Assembly (NCBI RefSeq): GCF_012911935.1
Contig: NZ_JAAXLA010000020.1
Location: 35,481-99,480 of the forward strand
Direction: 5' to 3'
Length of the DNA stretch: 64,000 nt
Source of the DNA: Pseudonocardia acidicola
Lineage (GTDB): Bacteria > Actinomycetota > Actinomycetes > Mycobacteriales > Pseudonocardiaceae
Part shown: positions 16,573 through 25,234 of the stretch, piece by piece
Layout: the number at the start of each line of letters is the position of its first letter
How positions within the stretch are numbered: position 1 is the first letter of the stretch
The notes under the pieces: model-generated
Told to the model about the DNA's origin: nothing
What the model saw: the letters and a program-made list of their open reading frames with translations, nothing else
Database searches by the model: none
Program-made: the position numbers and the translations under genes

Positions 16573-17768
16573 GTCAGGCCGAGGGGCGCGAACGGCCCGT
16601 CGAGGAACAGCTCGGTGTGCCCCGCGCCGACCCACTGCCGGCCGTCCGGCGCGGTGGTGGTGATCCGGGACAGGTACTCCTTGCCGTGCAGGCCCTTGTA
16701 CTCGGTGCCGTCGTACATCGTGTGGTCTAAGGGCTGCTCGGCGAAGTCGAACTCGTCCCACTCCAGCGACACGCCGGGCCCGTGGTAGGTGCGCATCGAG
16801 CCGCCGTCGCGCCAGCTGCCGGCCTGGTAGCCGATGGTCGCCGTGACCCACGGCGGTCCGACGGGCTCGACTTCCTGGGTCCATTTGCCCCCGTCGGCGG
16901 CGATCAGGTGCACCCGGCCGGCGCGCAGCCGGCGGGTCCCCGGCACCAGCTCCAGCTCGTGGGAGCCCGCGACGAGGTCGATCACCTCGCGGTCCCAGCC
17001 CACGTGCAGCCGGCCCTCGAACGGGGTGCCGAAGGTGTCGTTCATCATCGCCTGCGAGCCGTCGGACGCCTCGTGGATGCCGTAGAAGCCCGACAGCTCG
17101 CCCGCCCCGAAGAGCGTCCAGAAGCGCAGCGCCCGGCGGCGCCCGGCGGCCTGCTTCGGCGGGAGCCAGCGCGGGTCCGCAGCCAGCGGCGGGCGCTCGT
17201 GGTAGAGCCCCCACGAGTGGTCCCGGCTCGCGTACCAGGAGCCCGGCTCGACCTCGATCCGCTCACCGTCGATCGAGATCCAGCCGCGGGCCGTGCCCGC
17301 CTGCGCGTACCGGCTCTGGTCCGTGGTCGGCCGGCCCCGGTTCGTCGCCAGGTGGTGGGCCTCGAGGAAGGCGGGCGAGGACCCCAGCCAGTGCAGGTCC
17401 ATCGCGAGCCCGGACTCGTTGTCGTCGAGCCGCAAGTGGATGTCGCGGTAGGGCTTGAGCACGCGCAGCGAGTACGGGCCCACGGTGGTGTCGCAGAGCT
17501 CACGCCAGGTCCGGCTGAAGCGCACCGTCCGCTGGATGCCGTCGCGCATCACGCCGACGTACCCGCCGACCACGTCGGTGTTCGGGTTGATCCGCAGGCC
17601 CTGATAGAGGAACGTGCGGGCATCGGCGGAGAAGACCCCGAAGAAGTAGCCGTCGTCGAAGCCCGGATCGGTGTTCGACAGCACCGACAGCGGCTGCGAG
17701 GTCTGGTGGACCGGGAGCTCGTCGTAGGGGCCCAGCACGTCGTTCGTGTCGTAGATGCCGCCGCTCAT
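16569..17768 (-). CDS. Hydratase-like protein of unknown function (DUF7064/7065-type, RDHSWG motif)
   Basis: This 399-residue, beta-rich protein has the motif WYASRDHSWGLYHERPP near residue 165 and a second Trp-rich half. The protein at 20978-22111 shares WWGARDHSWGLRPG at a similar place. The layout resembles the lipocalin-like CrtC/AttH hydratases, whose members hydrate double bonds of isoprenoids or carotenoids; that link is tentative. It overlaps the upstream PEP-utilising gene (ATGA) and the downstream phosphotransferase (GTGA), so all four genes are one transcription unit. A possible role is hydration or dehydration of the hydrophobic substrate. Confidence 0.65.
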   Translation of the reverse strand: MSGGIYDTNDVLGPYDELPVHQTSQPLSVLSNTDPGFDDGYFFGVFSADARTFLYQGLRINPNTDVVGGYVGVMRDGIQRTVRFSRTWRELCDTTVGPYSLRVLKPYRDIHLRLDDNESGLAMDLHWLGSSPAFLEAHHLATNRGRPTTDQSRYAQAGTARGWISIDGERIEVEPGSWYASRDHSWGLYHERPPLAADPRWLPPKQAAGRRRALRFWTLFGAGELSGFYGIHEASDGSQAMMNDTFGTPFEGRLHVGWDREVIDLVAGSHELELVPGTRRLRAGRVHLIAADGGKWTQEVEPVGPPWVTATIGYQAGSWRDGGSMRTYHGPGVSLEWDEFDFAEQPLDHTMYDGTEYKGLHGKEYLSRITTTAPDGRQWVGAGHTELFLDGPFAPLGLT

Positions 17769-19504
17769 GCCACCGTCACCAGCCCCGCCGTCCCGTCCAC
17801 CGTGAGGATCGTGCCGTCCGCGATCCGCTTCTGCGCGTGCTCGACGCCGACCACGCAGGGGATGCCGAGCTCCCGGCTGACGATCGCGGCGTGCGAGAGG
17901 GTGGCGCCGACGCTGACCACGACGGCCGCCGCCGACACGAACAGCGGCGTCCACCCCGGGTCCGTCATCCGCGCGACCAGGATCTCCCCGGGCTGCAGCT
18001 CCGCCGCGTCCTCCGGGTCGTGCACGATCCGCGCCGGCCCCGTGACGACGCCGGGGCACGCGGCCAGGCCCGCGAGGATGTCCCCGCTGCGCGCCACCTC
18101 GACCGCGGGCTCCTTCTTCTTCGGCCAGGTCGACACCGGCGGCGGGGTGCCGTCGACGATGAACGGGGGGTCGAGCTCGTCGAGCTGCTCGTACCAGGCG
18201 CGACGCTCGGCCACCGCGTCCCGGAACGACGCCGGGTCGGCCACCAGGGCCTCCAACTCGTCCCGGCGGACCATGCTGATGTCCTCGAGCCGGCTGAAGT
18301 GCCCCGCCGCGGCGTACCGGCGGCCGAGCTCCTGCACGGCCATCCGAGCCTCGTGCATCAGCCGGACCGCCGTGGTCTTGCTCCGCTCCCGGGTCAGCAT
18401 GATCCGCGCGACGAGCGCGGCGGCCGTGTCGAAGGCGGCGAGCGCCTCGGGCGTGCCGGCCAGCCGCTCGCGGACCTGTGCCTCGAGCTCCTCCCGCTCC
18501 GCGCGCAGCTGCGCGGCCCGCAGACCGGGAGCCCGGTCGTCGGGCTGCAGGCGCATCCGGTCGACCATGCCCAGCGGCAGCTCGGGATGGGTCTCCCAGG
18601 TCTGCGGGCAGATCTCCCACTCGTCGGTGCCGCGGGAGCCGAACCGCCGTTGGAAGGTGGCGAACTCCTCCAGAAAGCGGTCCGCCTCGGGCGTGCCCAG
18701 CGAGCGGAGTCGCTCCGCGACGCCCTTCGCGCCGGCCGCGAACTCGGCGGTCAGGTCGGGCGATGCGGCGACGAGCCGCGAGAGGTCCCACAACGCGTAG
18801 GACGGCGCGGCGGAGTCGACGCCGCCGTAGCCGCTGATCAGCCGGACCTCGAGCGACGGGTCCTCGAGCGGCGCGAGCGCCTGGGTGAGCATCCCGGTGG
18901 CCACCGAGGACTCGTAGACCAGCGAGTAGTGCTTGCGCGCCACCGGCCGGTAGGGTCCGTCGAGCACGGTGGAGAAGCGCTCCAGCAGCTCCCGCTCGGA
19001 GGCCGACGCGAGGTCGGGGCGCTCCTCACGGACGCGGGCCGCGGCGGCCGCGTCGTCGTCGAAGCCGCTGACGCCCTCGCCGGAGAGCAGCCGGCCGATG
19101 CTCGCCATGATCCGCTCGGTGTACTTCGGGTCCGAGTCCTGGGGCCGCGGGTCGTAGGGCCGCACGACGTGGCGATTGCCGAAGTAGGTCCGGTCGATCA
19201 GGTCCGGGCTGGCGCCCGGCATGCGCACGCCGAAGATCCGCTGGATCGAGACGTTCAGGTACAGGTACCCGTGCACCAGGCCCTGGATCTCGATCCTGTC
19301 GGGGTCGAACTCGTCGAGGTCGAAGGCGCCGAACTCGACGAGCGCGCGTCGCCACTCATGCTCGCCGGGCAGCCCGCCGATACACGTCCACATCAGCGGG
19401 GTGGCCGGGTTCGGCGCGACCTCGGCCACATTGGACCGCGTGTAGATCGGGTACTGCTCGCTGAGCGGCGTGTCGACGACCCACGGCTTCGTGATGTCCA
19501 CCAT
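17765..19504 (-). CDS. PEP-utilising-enzyme-type protein, large N-terminal domain plus phosphohistidine swivel domain (copy 1)
   Basis: This 579-residue protein has about 490 residues of a helical domain and a C-terminal swivel domain with LAACPGVVTGPARIV and TLSHAAIVSRELGIPCVV, whose His is the phosphoryl carrier in PEP synthase/PPDK/rifampin phosphotransferase. No ATP-grasp and no PEP barrel are present. This is the RIF-binding-plus-His half of a rifampin-phosphotransferase-like layout without its ATP half. It is about as long as, and clearly paralogous to, the product of 22157-23887. It leads a four-gene operon. It may carry phosphate from an ATP-dependent partner to a hydroxylated substrate. 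Confidence 0.82.
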   Translation of the reverse strand: MVDITKPWVVDTPLSEQYPIYTRSNVAEVAPNPATPLMWTCIGGLPGEHEWRRALVEFGAFDLDEFDPDRIEIQGLVHGYLYLNVSIQRIFGVRMPGASPDLIDRTYFGNRHVVRPYDPRPQDSDPKYTERIMASIGRLLSGEGVSGFDDDAAAAARVREERPDLASASERELLERFSTVLDGPYRPVARKHYSLVYESSVATGMLTQALAPLEDPSLEVRLISGYGGVDSAAPSYALWDLSRLVAASPDLTAEFAAGAKGVAERLRSLGTPEADRFLEEFATFQRRFGSRGTDEWEICPQTWETHPELPLGMVDRMRLQPDDRAPGLRAAQLRAEREELEAQVRERLAGTPEALAAFDTAAALVARIMLTRERSKTTAVRLMHEARMAVQELGRRYAAAGHFSRLEDISMVRRDELEALVADPASFRDAVAERRAWYEQLDELDPPFIVDGTPPPVSTWPKKKEPAVEVARSGDILAGLAACPGVVTGPARIVHDPEDAAELQPGEILVARMTDPGWTPLFVSAAAVVVSVGATLSHAAIVSRELGIPCVVGVEHAQKRIADGTILTVDGTAGLVTVA

Positions 19505-19548
19505 CGGAACTCCCTTGTTTCCGGAGCTCGGAAGCCTACTGATCGCGC

Positions 19549-19575
19549 GATCTATAGTCTAGATTTAGACAAATG
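19549..19575. promoter_or_regulatory. TAGTCTAGAT box in the divergent gap 19505-19572
   Basis: GATCTATAGTCTAGATTTAG ends 7 nt before the ATG of the plus-strand phosphotransferase fusion and lies 45 nt upstream of the minus-strand operon. It holds the AGTCTAGAT form, also present on the minus strand at 31231-31240. The plus-strand gene has no ribosome-binding site here, so a leaderless transcript starting at or near its ATG is possible. Confidence 0.55.
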
Positions 19576-20970
19576 ACGGCGAGGTCCAGCGCCGCCGCGC
19601 CGGCGGCCGCACCCGGATCCGCCTCCGCGGCCGTCGTGCGCGCGGTGCGCAACGAGGTGGCCGCGCGCCGCCCGGCCGACGCGAACACTCCCCACGATCT
19701 GGGTCTGCTGCTCGAGGTGGCCGACGCCCTGCTGCACCGCGCCGCGCTCGACGACGAGGTGGCGGCCCGCCGGCACCGCGCCGCCGCTGCAGCCGGATCG
19801 TGGACCCCGGACGACGCACCCGGCCCGTACTGTCCACCCGGGAGCGTCACGATGCTACCGACGGCGGTGGCCGCGCTCGTCGCGGACGATCCCGACGGGG
19901 AGGACACCCGCCGGGCGGTCAACGAGGCCCGGCGCACCGAGCTGGGCGAGCTCCCCGACCGTGACCGGATCGAGCTCCCCGAGCCGCAGCAGTCGGGCAC
20001 GGTCGACCCCGCAGCGATGGAGCGGTACCTGCGGGCACGCGGCGACTCCCGGGAGGTGACCGCCGTCCGCGTGCTCACCGGCGGCTTCTCGAAGGAGACG
20101 CTGCTGGTGCAGCTACGCGGAGCCGACGGCACCTCCGAGATCGTCGTCCGCAAGGTGGCCGCCGGCCGCGCCGCCGACACCCTGCCCGGCGAGTACGAGG
20201 TGGTGCGCTTCGCCGCCGACGGGGGCATCCCCGCCCCGCGTCCCCTCTGGATCGATCCCGCGGACAACCCGCTAGGGGGGCCGCTGTTCGCGACCGAGCG
20301 CTTGACCGGGAAGACCGTGGGGACCGTGACCGGCCCGACGTCGGGCGCGACCGCCGAGAGCGCCCGCGAGCTCGCCCGGCTGCTCGGTCACCTGCACTCC
20401 CTCGACGTCGCAGGGCTCGGCGGAACCCCGCGGCCCCCCATGGCCTCCCGTGACGACGTCCGGGCCGCACTCGACCAGCGAGAGGCGATCGTGGACGGCG
20501 CGGCGGAGGCGGTGCCGGTGACCCCCGGGATCGTGCTCCACCGGGCGTTGCTGACCTGGTTGCGCACCCACATCCCCGATCTGGGCAGGCCGCCGGTCCT
20601 CGTGCACGGTGACGTCGGATTCCACAACGTCCTCGTCTCGGACGGGGCCGTGACCGCGCTGCTGGACTGGGAGATGGCGCACCGGGGGCAACCCGCGGAG
20701 GACCTCGCCTACGTCCGGCCCAGCGTGCGGCAGCTACTCGACTGGCCGGAGTTCCTCGAGATCTACCTCGCCGCCGGGGGGCGCCCGGTCGACGAGGAGG
20801 AGCTGCGGTTCTTCACCGTGTGGCAGGACTTCTGGCGCGCCACCAGCTGCTTGCGCCTGCGCACCAAGTTCGTGCTCGACCCGAGCCGCCTCTCCGACGG
20901 GGTCTCCGGGCTCCTGCTCGGCACCCGCTTCCTCGACAACGCCCTGACCACCGCCTTCGGAGAGCGCTGA
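19573..20970 (+). CDS. Fusion protein: DUF6285-like domain plus APH-fold phosphotransferase
   Basis: In this 465-residue protein, residues 1 to about 125 look like the small partner proteins at 1415-1876 and 15062-15520 (helical, Ala-rich). Residues about 135-465 are a full phosphotransferase with TGGFSKETLLVQL (glycine loop), VLVHGDVGFHNVLV (catalytic Asp and Asn) and LLDWEMAHRGQPAEDLAY. The fusion supports a physical partnership between the two domain types. The gene starts in the divergent region shared with the PEP-utilising operon and is followed after 7 nt by the hydratase-like gene. Substrate is unknown. A shorter start, with the N-terminal 20 residues not translated, is possible. Confidence 0.85.
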   Translation: MTARSSAAAPAAAPGSASAAVVRAVRNEVAARRPADANTPHDLGLLLEVADALLHRAALDDEVAARRHRAAAAAGSWTPDDAPGPYCPPGSVTMLPTAVAALVADDPDGEDTRRAVNEARRTELGELPDRDRIELPEPQQSGTVDPAAMERYLRARGDSREVTAVRVLTGGFSKETLLVQLRGADGTSEIVVRKVAAGRAADTLPGEYEVVRFAADGGIPAPRPLWIDPADNPLGGPLFATERLTGKTVGTVTGPTSGATAESARELARLLGHLHSLDVAGLGGTPRPPMASRDDVRAALDQREAIVDGAAEAVPVTPGIVLHRALLTWLRTHIPDLGRPPVLVHGDVGFHNVLVSDGAVTALLDWEMAHRGQPAEDLAYVRPSVRQLLDWPEFLEIYLAAGGRPVDEEELRFFTVWQDFWRATSCLRLRTKFVLDPSRLSDGVSGLLLGTRFLDNALTTAFGER

Positions 20971-20977
20971 GGACCTC

Positions 20978-22111
20978 ATGACCCACCGCCATCACGCCCT
21001 CGCCGCCGCCGACGAGGCCCTGCTTCACCAGACCCCGTGGCCGGTCCGCCACGCCGCCAGCTCCGACGTGCGGTTCTTCGACCGCTACTGGCTCTGCGCC
21101 GCCGATCCGGCGGGTTCGGCCGGCCTGATCGCCGGCGTCGCCTTCTACAAGAACACCGGCAGCTGCGACGGATACGTCGCGATCCAGGCCGGCGACCGCC
21201 AGCACAACGCCCGCTTCGCGCGCGCCCTCGACTCCGACGTGGAGCGCATGGGGGTCGGCGACCTGGATGTCCGGGTCGCCGAGCCCTTCGAGCGGATCGA
21301 GCTCGTCGTCCGGCCCGAGCACTCCCCGCTCGCCGCCGAGTTGACCTGGACCTCCGCGTCGGCGCCGCACCTCGAGGCCCACCACTTCGACGCGCCGGCG
21401 GGGCGGGTGCTGCAGGACATGACCCGCTACGACCAGGTGGGGCGGTGGAACGGGTGGATCGACCACGGCGGCGGGCGGATCGCGGTCGAGGACTGGTGGG
21501 GCGCGCGGGACCACTCCTGGGGCCTGCGCCCCGGCGTCGGCGGCTTCGAGCGGTCCCAGGGCGACCCCAGCACGCAGGCCCAGATGCCCACCGCGCCCCG
21601 TGCGGCGATGCTGCACCTGGTGCTGTTCGGCGAGGTCGACGGCCGATTCCTCGCCCTGCAGTACCGGGAGGACGCCGACGGCCACAGGCTGGCCACGGAC
21701 GGCGAGCTCATCGAGCCGACCGGAGTGCGCATCCCGGTGATCGACGTCGAGGCCGAGGTGGACTTCGTCGCCGGCAGCCGGGCGTACTCCGAGGTCCGGC
21801 TCGCGGTCGGGCTCGCCGACGGCGGCGCGCTGAAGGTGACGGCCCGTCCCCGGCTGCACGCCTGGGCCTACTCCGGCACCGGCTACGACGGCGGGTACCT
21901 CGACCGGCGCGGCCTCGGCGCCTGGCGGGGCGAGGTCGCCGAGCACGACGTGTACACCTTCGTGCCGCCCGACGACGTGCAGCAGGACGGGGTGTCCGTC
22001 CCCCCGGGACACCGCGAGCAGCCGGTGACCCTGACGGTCGACGGCCGCCCCGGCATGGGCCACCTGCCTGTGATCACCCGAGGCGCGCTGCCCCGGCACG
22101 GGCTGGCCTGA
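20978..22111 (+). CDS. Hydratase-like protein of unknown function (DUF7064/7065-type, RDHSWG motif)
   Basis: This 377-residue, Trp- and beta-rich protein has WWGARDHSWGLRPG near residue 170 and DVEAEVDFVAGSRAY in the second half, parallel to VIDLVAGSHELEL in the protein at 16569-17768. It has no signal peptide or membrane helix. It lies 7 nt after a phosphotransferase-fusion gene, repeating the kinase/hydratase-like pairing seen twice elsewhere in the window. The enzyme family is unassigned; a lipocalin-like hydratase fold is only a guess from the repeated beta pattern and the DHSWG motif. Confidence 0.65.
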   Translation: MTHRHHALAAADEALLHQTPWPVRHAASSDVRFFDRYWLCAADPAGSAGLIAGVAFYKNTGSCDGYVAIQAGDRQHNARFARALDSDVERMGVGDLDVRVAEPFERIELVVRPEHSPLAAELTWTSASAPHLEAHHFDAPAGRVLQDMTRYDQVGRWNGWIDHGGGRIAVEDWWGARDHSWGLRPGVGGFERSQGDPSTQAQMPTAPRAAMLHLVLFGEVDGRFLALQYREDADGHRLATDGELIEPTGVRIPVIDVEAEVDFVAGSRAYSEVRLAVGLADGGALKVTARPRLHAWAYSGTGYDGGYLDRRGLGAWRGEVAEHDVYTFVPPDDVQQDGVSVPPGHREQPVTLTVDGRPGMGHLPVITRGALPRHGLA

Positions 22112-22116
22112 CCGGT

Positions 22117-22143
22117 CGGCGCGGGCGCTGGGCGCCCGCGCCG
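22117..22143. terminator. 12-bp hairpin between convergent genes
   Basis: CGGCGCGGGCGC (22117-22128), loop TGG, GCGCCCGCGCCG (22132-22143). It separates the plus-strand hydratase-like gene from the minus-strand PEP-utilising gene. Confidence 0.8.
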
Positions 22144-22156
22144 GATCCGGTGCCGC

Positions 22157-23887
22157 TCAGTGCACCGTGACGGTGCCCGCGGTCCCGTCGACGGTCAGCA
22201 TCGTCCCGGTCCTGATCCGTTTCGTGGCGTGCTGCACGGCCAGCACGCACGGGATGCCCAGCTCCCGGCTGACGATCGCGGCGTGACTCAGCTGCGCGCC
22301 CACGTTCACGACGACCGCGGCGGCCGAGGTGAACAGCGGCGTCCACCCCGGGTCCGTCATCGGCGCGACCAGGATCTCCCCCGGCTCGAGCTCCGCCGCG
22401 TCCGCCGGATCCTCGATGATCCGGGCCGGACCGGTGGCCGCACCGGGGCAGGCCGCCAGGCCGGTCAGCACGTCACCCGGGCGAACCACGGTGACCGCCG
22501 GATCCTTCTTGCGCGGCCAGGTCGTGACGGGCGGGACCTCCCCGTTGATCAGGAAGGGCGGCTCGAGCTCGCTCAGCGCGTGGTACCACTCCCAGCGCTC
22601 CGCGATCACCGGCCGGAACGAGGCCGGGTCCGCGACCAAGGCGTCCAGCTCGTCCTCGCGGACCATCGTGACGTCCTCGGGGCGGTCGAAGTGCCCCGTC
22701 GCCACGTAGCGGTGGCCCAGCTCCCACATCGGCAGGCGCGCCTCGTGCAGGATCCGGATGACGTTGGTCTTGCTCTGCTCCCTCGCGGGCATGAACACCG
22801 AAACCGACCGCAGCGCCGCGTCGAACCGGCCGAGCTGTCCGGGCTCCTCGGCGAGCCGCTCGCGCACCGCCGCGGTGGTGCGCTCGCGCTCGGCGCGCAG
22901 ACGTTCGGCCTGCTGCCGCGGCTCACGGTCGGCGGGCTGCAGGCGCATGCGGTCGATCAGCGCAAGCGGGATCGCGGGATGCGTCTCCCAGGTCGCCGGC
23001 GCCGCCTCCCACTCGTTGGTCGACCGTGACCCGTACTCGTAGAGGAACTCGTCGAACGCCGTGAGGAACCCGGCGTCGGAGCCCCTGCGCAGCCGCTCCA
23101 GCAGCCCGTCGGCCCCCTCGTCGAACGCCGCCGTCCACTCGGGCGACCCCGCCACCATCCGGCTGAGATTCCACAGCGCCTGGGTGGGGGCCGCCGATGC
23201 GATGTTGCCGAGGCCCCCGTACAGGCGCACCGCGATCGTCGGGTCGTTCAGCGGGGCCAGGGCCTCGTCGAACGCCCCGGTGACCAGCGAGGACTCGTAG
23301 ACCATCTTCAGGTGGGTGCGCAGCTGCCCCGCGTAGGGGTCGGCCATGATCGCCCGCTGCCGCGCGACCAGCTCTGCTTCCGACAACGACGCCAGCTCGG
23401 GGCGCTCGGCCCGGAGCCGGGCGGCCACCCGCGTCCCCTCCTCGACGTCCGGCCGCGACTCGACGGCGAACACCTCGCCGACGGTCTTGAGGATGCGGTC
23501 GGTGAACTGCGGGGCGGCGTCGTCCGGGTGCGGGACGTACGGGGCCTCCTGCGAGGGAGCACCCAGGTACGTCCGGTCCATCAGCTCGGCGCTGGCCCCG
23601 GGCATCCGCACCCCGAAGACCCGCAGGTTCGACAGGTTCAGGTACACGTACCCGTGCACCATGCCCTGGATGTCGATGACGTCCCGGCGGAACTCGTCCT
23701 CGTCGAAAGCGCCGAACTCGGCCAGTGCCTTCTTCCACTCCCGCTCGGACGGCAGCCCGCCGATCATGCTCCAGAACAGCGGTGTGGCGACGTTGGGCGA
23801 GACCTCACCGACGTTCGCGCGCGTGTAGACGGGGAACCGGGTGCTGAGCGGCGAGTCCACCACCCAGGGACGAGAGATGTCGACCAC
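22157..23887 (-). CDS. PEP-utilising-enzyme-type protein, large N-terminal domain plus phosphohistidine swivel domain (copy 2)
   Basis: This 576-residue protein is a close paralogue of the product of 17765-19504: both start MVDI(T/S)(K/R)PWVVD and share YPIYTR/FPVYTRANV, GMVHGYVYLNLS, IFGVRMPGAS-like and the swivel segment QLSHAAIVSRELGIPCVL with the phosphorylatable His. ATP-grasp and PEP-barrel domains are absent. A GGAGG lies before the GTG start. It is a single-gene unit or is co-transcribed with the CoA-transferase-fold gene upstream, from which 62 nt separate it. Co-occurrence with kinases and hydratase-like proteins suggests phosphorylation of a pathway intermediate. Confidence 0.82.
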   Translation of the reverse strand: MVDISRPWVVDSPLSTRFPVYTRANVGEVSPNVATPLFWSMIGGLPSEREWKKALAEFGAFDEDEFRRDVIDIQGMVHGYVYLNLSNLRVFGVRMPGASAELMDRTYLGAPSQEAPYVPHPDDAAPQFTDRILKTVGEVFAVESRPDVEEGTRVAARLRAERPELASLSEAELVARQRAIMADPYAGQLRTHLKMVYESSLVTGAFDEALAPLNDPTIAVRLYGGLGNIASAAPTQALWNLSRMVAGSPEWTAAFDEGADGLLERLRRGSDAGFLTAFDEFLYEYGSRSTNEWEAAPATWETHPAIPLALIDRMRLQPADREPRQQAERLRAERERTTAAVRERLAEEPGQLGRFDAALRSVSVFMPAREQSKTNVIRILHEARLPMWELGHRYVATGHFDRPEDVTMVREDELDALVADPASFRPVIAERWEWYHALSELEPPFLINGEVPPVTTWPRKKDPAVTVVRPGDVLTGLAACPGAATGPARIIEDPADAAELEPGEILVAPMTDPGWTPLFTSAAAVVVNVGAQLSHAAIVSRELGIPCVLAVQHATKRIRTGTMLTVDGTAGTVTVH

Positions 23888-23918
23888 GGGTCATTCCTCC
23901 TCTTTGAGAGGCATCACC

Positions 23919-23957
23919 GTGCTCTACTCATGCACTATCGAGCAATAGACTAAGCGG
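23919..23957. promoter_or_regulatory. ACTATCGA and TAGTCTA boxes between the racemase and PEP-utilising genes
   Basis: CACTATCGAGCAATAGACTA, preceded by GTGCTCTACTCATG, fills the gap upstream of the GTG at 23887. On the minus strand the TAGTCTA core reads toward the gene. It suggests an independent promoter for the downstream gene. Confidence 0.5.
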
Positions 23958-25143
23958 AGGATTCCACTGTGGCGTCCTCCTGCACCGCCACCCCGGCCGC
24001 CAGCAGGCCCTCGACGCCGCCGACACCCCAGCCCTCCAGGACCTCGCGGGTGTGCGCGCCACGGCGTGCGGGCGGGCGTTGGACCGCACCGGGTGTCCGG
24101 TCGAACCGGGGGGCGGGTGCGGGCTGCCGCACGCCCTCGATCTCGACGAACGTCCCGCGCGCGGCCAGGTGCGGATGCTCCGCGGCCTCCTTCAGCCCGA
24201 GCACCGGCGCCACGCAGGCATCGGTGCCGGCGAACACGGCCTCCCAGTGGTCGCGCGTGTGGGCGGCGAACGCCTCGGCGATCGCGGCGCGTAGCCGCGG
24301 CCACTCGTCCGCCCGGGGCCTGCGCACCAGGTCCTCGGGGAGCCCGAGGAGAGTGGCGAATTCGTTGTAGAAGCGGACTTCGAGCGGGCCGACCGACATC
24401 CAGCCGCCGTCCGAGGTCTCGTAGACGTCGTACCACGGGCGTCCGGTGTCCAGCAGGTTCACCCCTCGCTCGTCGCGCCACGAGCCGACCGCGAGCATCC
24501 CGTGCAGCATCGTGGTCAACGATGCCGCGCCGTCCACCACAGCGGCATCGACGACCTGCCCCGTCCCCGACCGGGCCGTTTCCCACAGGGCCGCCAGTAC
24601 GCCGGCGACCAGGTAGAGGGATCCGCCGCCGAAGTCGCCGAGGAGGTTGACCGGGACGGCGGGGGCCTCGCCCTCGCGGCCGAGCGGGTGCAGGGCACCG
24701 GCAAGGGCGATGTAGTTCACGTCGTGCCCGGCCATTCCGGCCCACGGGCCCTCCTGGCCCCACCCCGTCATCCGTCCGTAGACGAGCCTCGGGTTACGGG
24801 CTCGGCATTCCTCGGGCCCCACACCGAGGCGTTCCATCACCCCGGGCCGGAAGCCCTCGATGAGCACGTCGGCGGACGCCGCGAGGTCCAGCAGCGCGGC
24901 CACTCCCTCGGGACGGCGGAGGTCCAGGACCACGGACCGGCGTCCGCGTTGGAGCACGTCGGCCACCGTCGTCCGGTCGTCGGCCGGTGGGCCCGGCCGG
25001 TCGATGCGGATGACGTCCGCCCCCATGTCCGCCAACAGCATCGCGGCGAACGGCCCGGGGCCGATCCCACCGATCTCCACCACTCGCAGTCCGCACAGCG
25101 GCCCCGATCCCTGGCCGCGCTGCGCGTCGTCGAGCTCCGCCAT
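23950..25143 (-). CDS. CoA-transferase family III protein, alpha-methylacyl-CoA racemase type
   Basis: This 397-residue CaiB/BaiF-fold protein has GLRVVEIGGIGPGPFAAMLL and ADVLIEGFRPGVMERLG, plus the racemase pair: His in MAGHDVNYIALAGAL and Asp in VNLLGDFGGGSLYLV. These match the catalytic His/Asp of mycobacterial alpha-methylacyl-CoA racemase. It would epimerise the alpha-methyl centre of a branched acyl-CoA so that an acyl-CoA dehydrogenase or oxidase can act, as in sterol and isoprenoid side-chain degradation. The ATG at 25143 is chosen for the GGAG 5 nt upstream; the frame is open further. It faces an SDR gene divergently. Confidence 0.85.
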   Translation of the reverse strand: MAELDDAQRGQGSGPLCGLRVVEIGGIGPGPFAAMLLADMGADVIRIDRPGPPADDRTTVADVLQRGRRSVVLDLRRPEGVAALLDLAASADVLIEGFRPGVMERLGVGPEECRARNPRLVYGRMTGWGQEGPWAGMAGHDVNYIALAGALHPLGREGEAPAVPVNLLGDFGGGSLYLVAGVLAALWETARSGTGQVVDAAVVDGAASLTTMLHGMLAVGSWRDERGVNLLDTGRPWYDVYETSDGGWMSVGPLEVRFYNEFATLLGLPEDLVRRPRADEWPRLRAAIAEAFAAHTRDHWEAVFAGTDACVAPVLGLKEAAEHPHLAARGTFVEIEGVRQPAPAPRFDRTPGAVQRPPARRGAHTREVLEGWGVGGVEGLLAAGVAVQEDATVESSA

Positions 25144-25160
25144 GTGCACTCCGCTCCCCA

Positions 25161-25197
25161 GAACATCTACGAAGCGATAGTAGATTATGCGATGATT
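25161..25197. promoter_or_regulatory. Divergent promoter region with TACTATCG-type box
   Basis: GAAGCGATAGTAGATTATGC (25171-25190) lies between the racemase and SDR genes. The minus strand reads CTACTATCGC, matching the ACTATCG element found in four other gaps. AT content is far above the surroundings. Confidence 0.5.
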
Positions 25198-25234
25198 CGG
25201 CGGCCAGAACGACTCGACGACGAGAGGTGCGATC

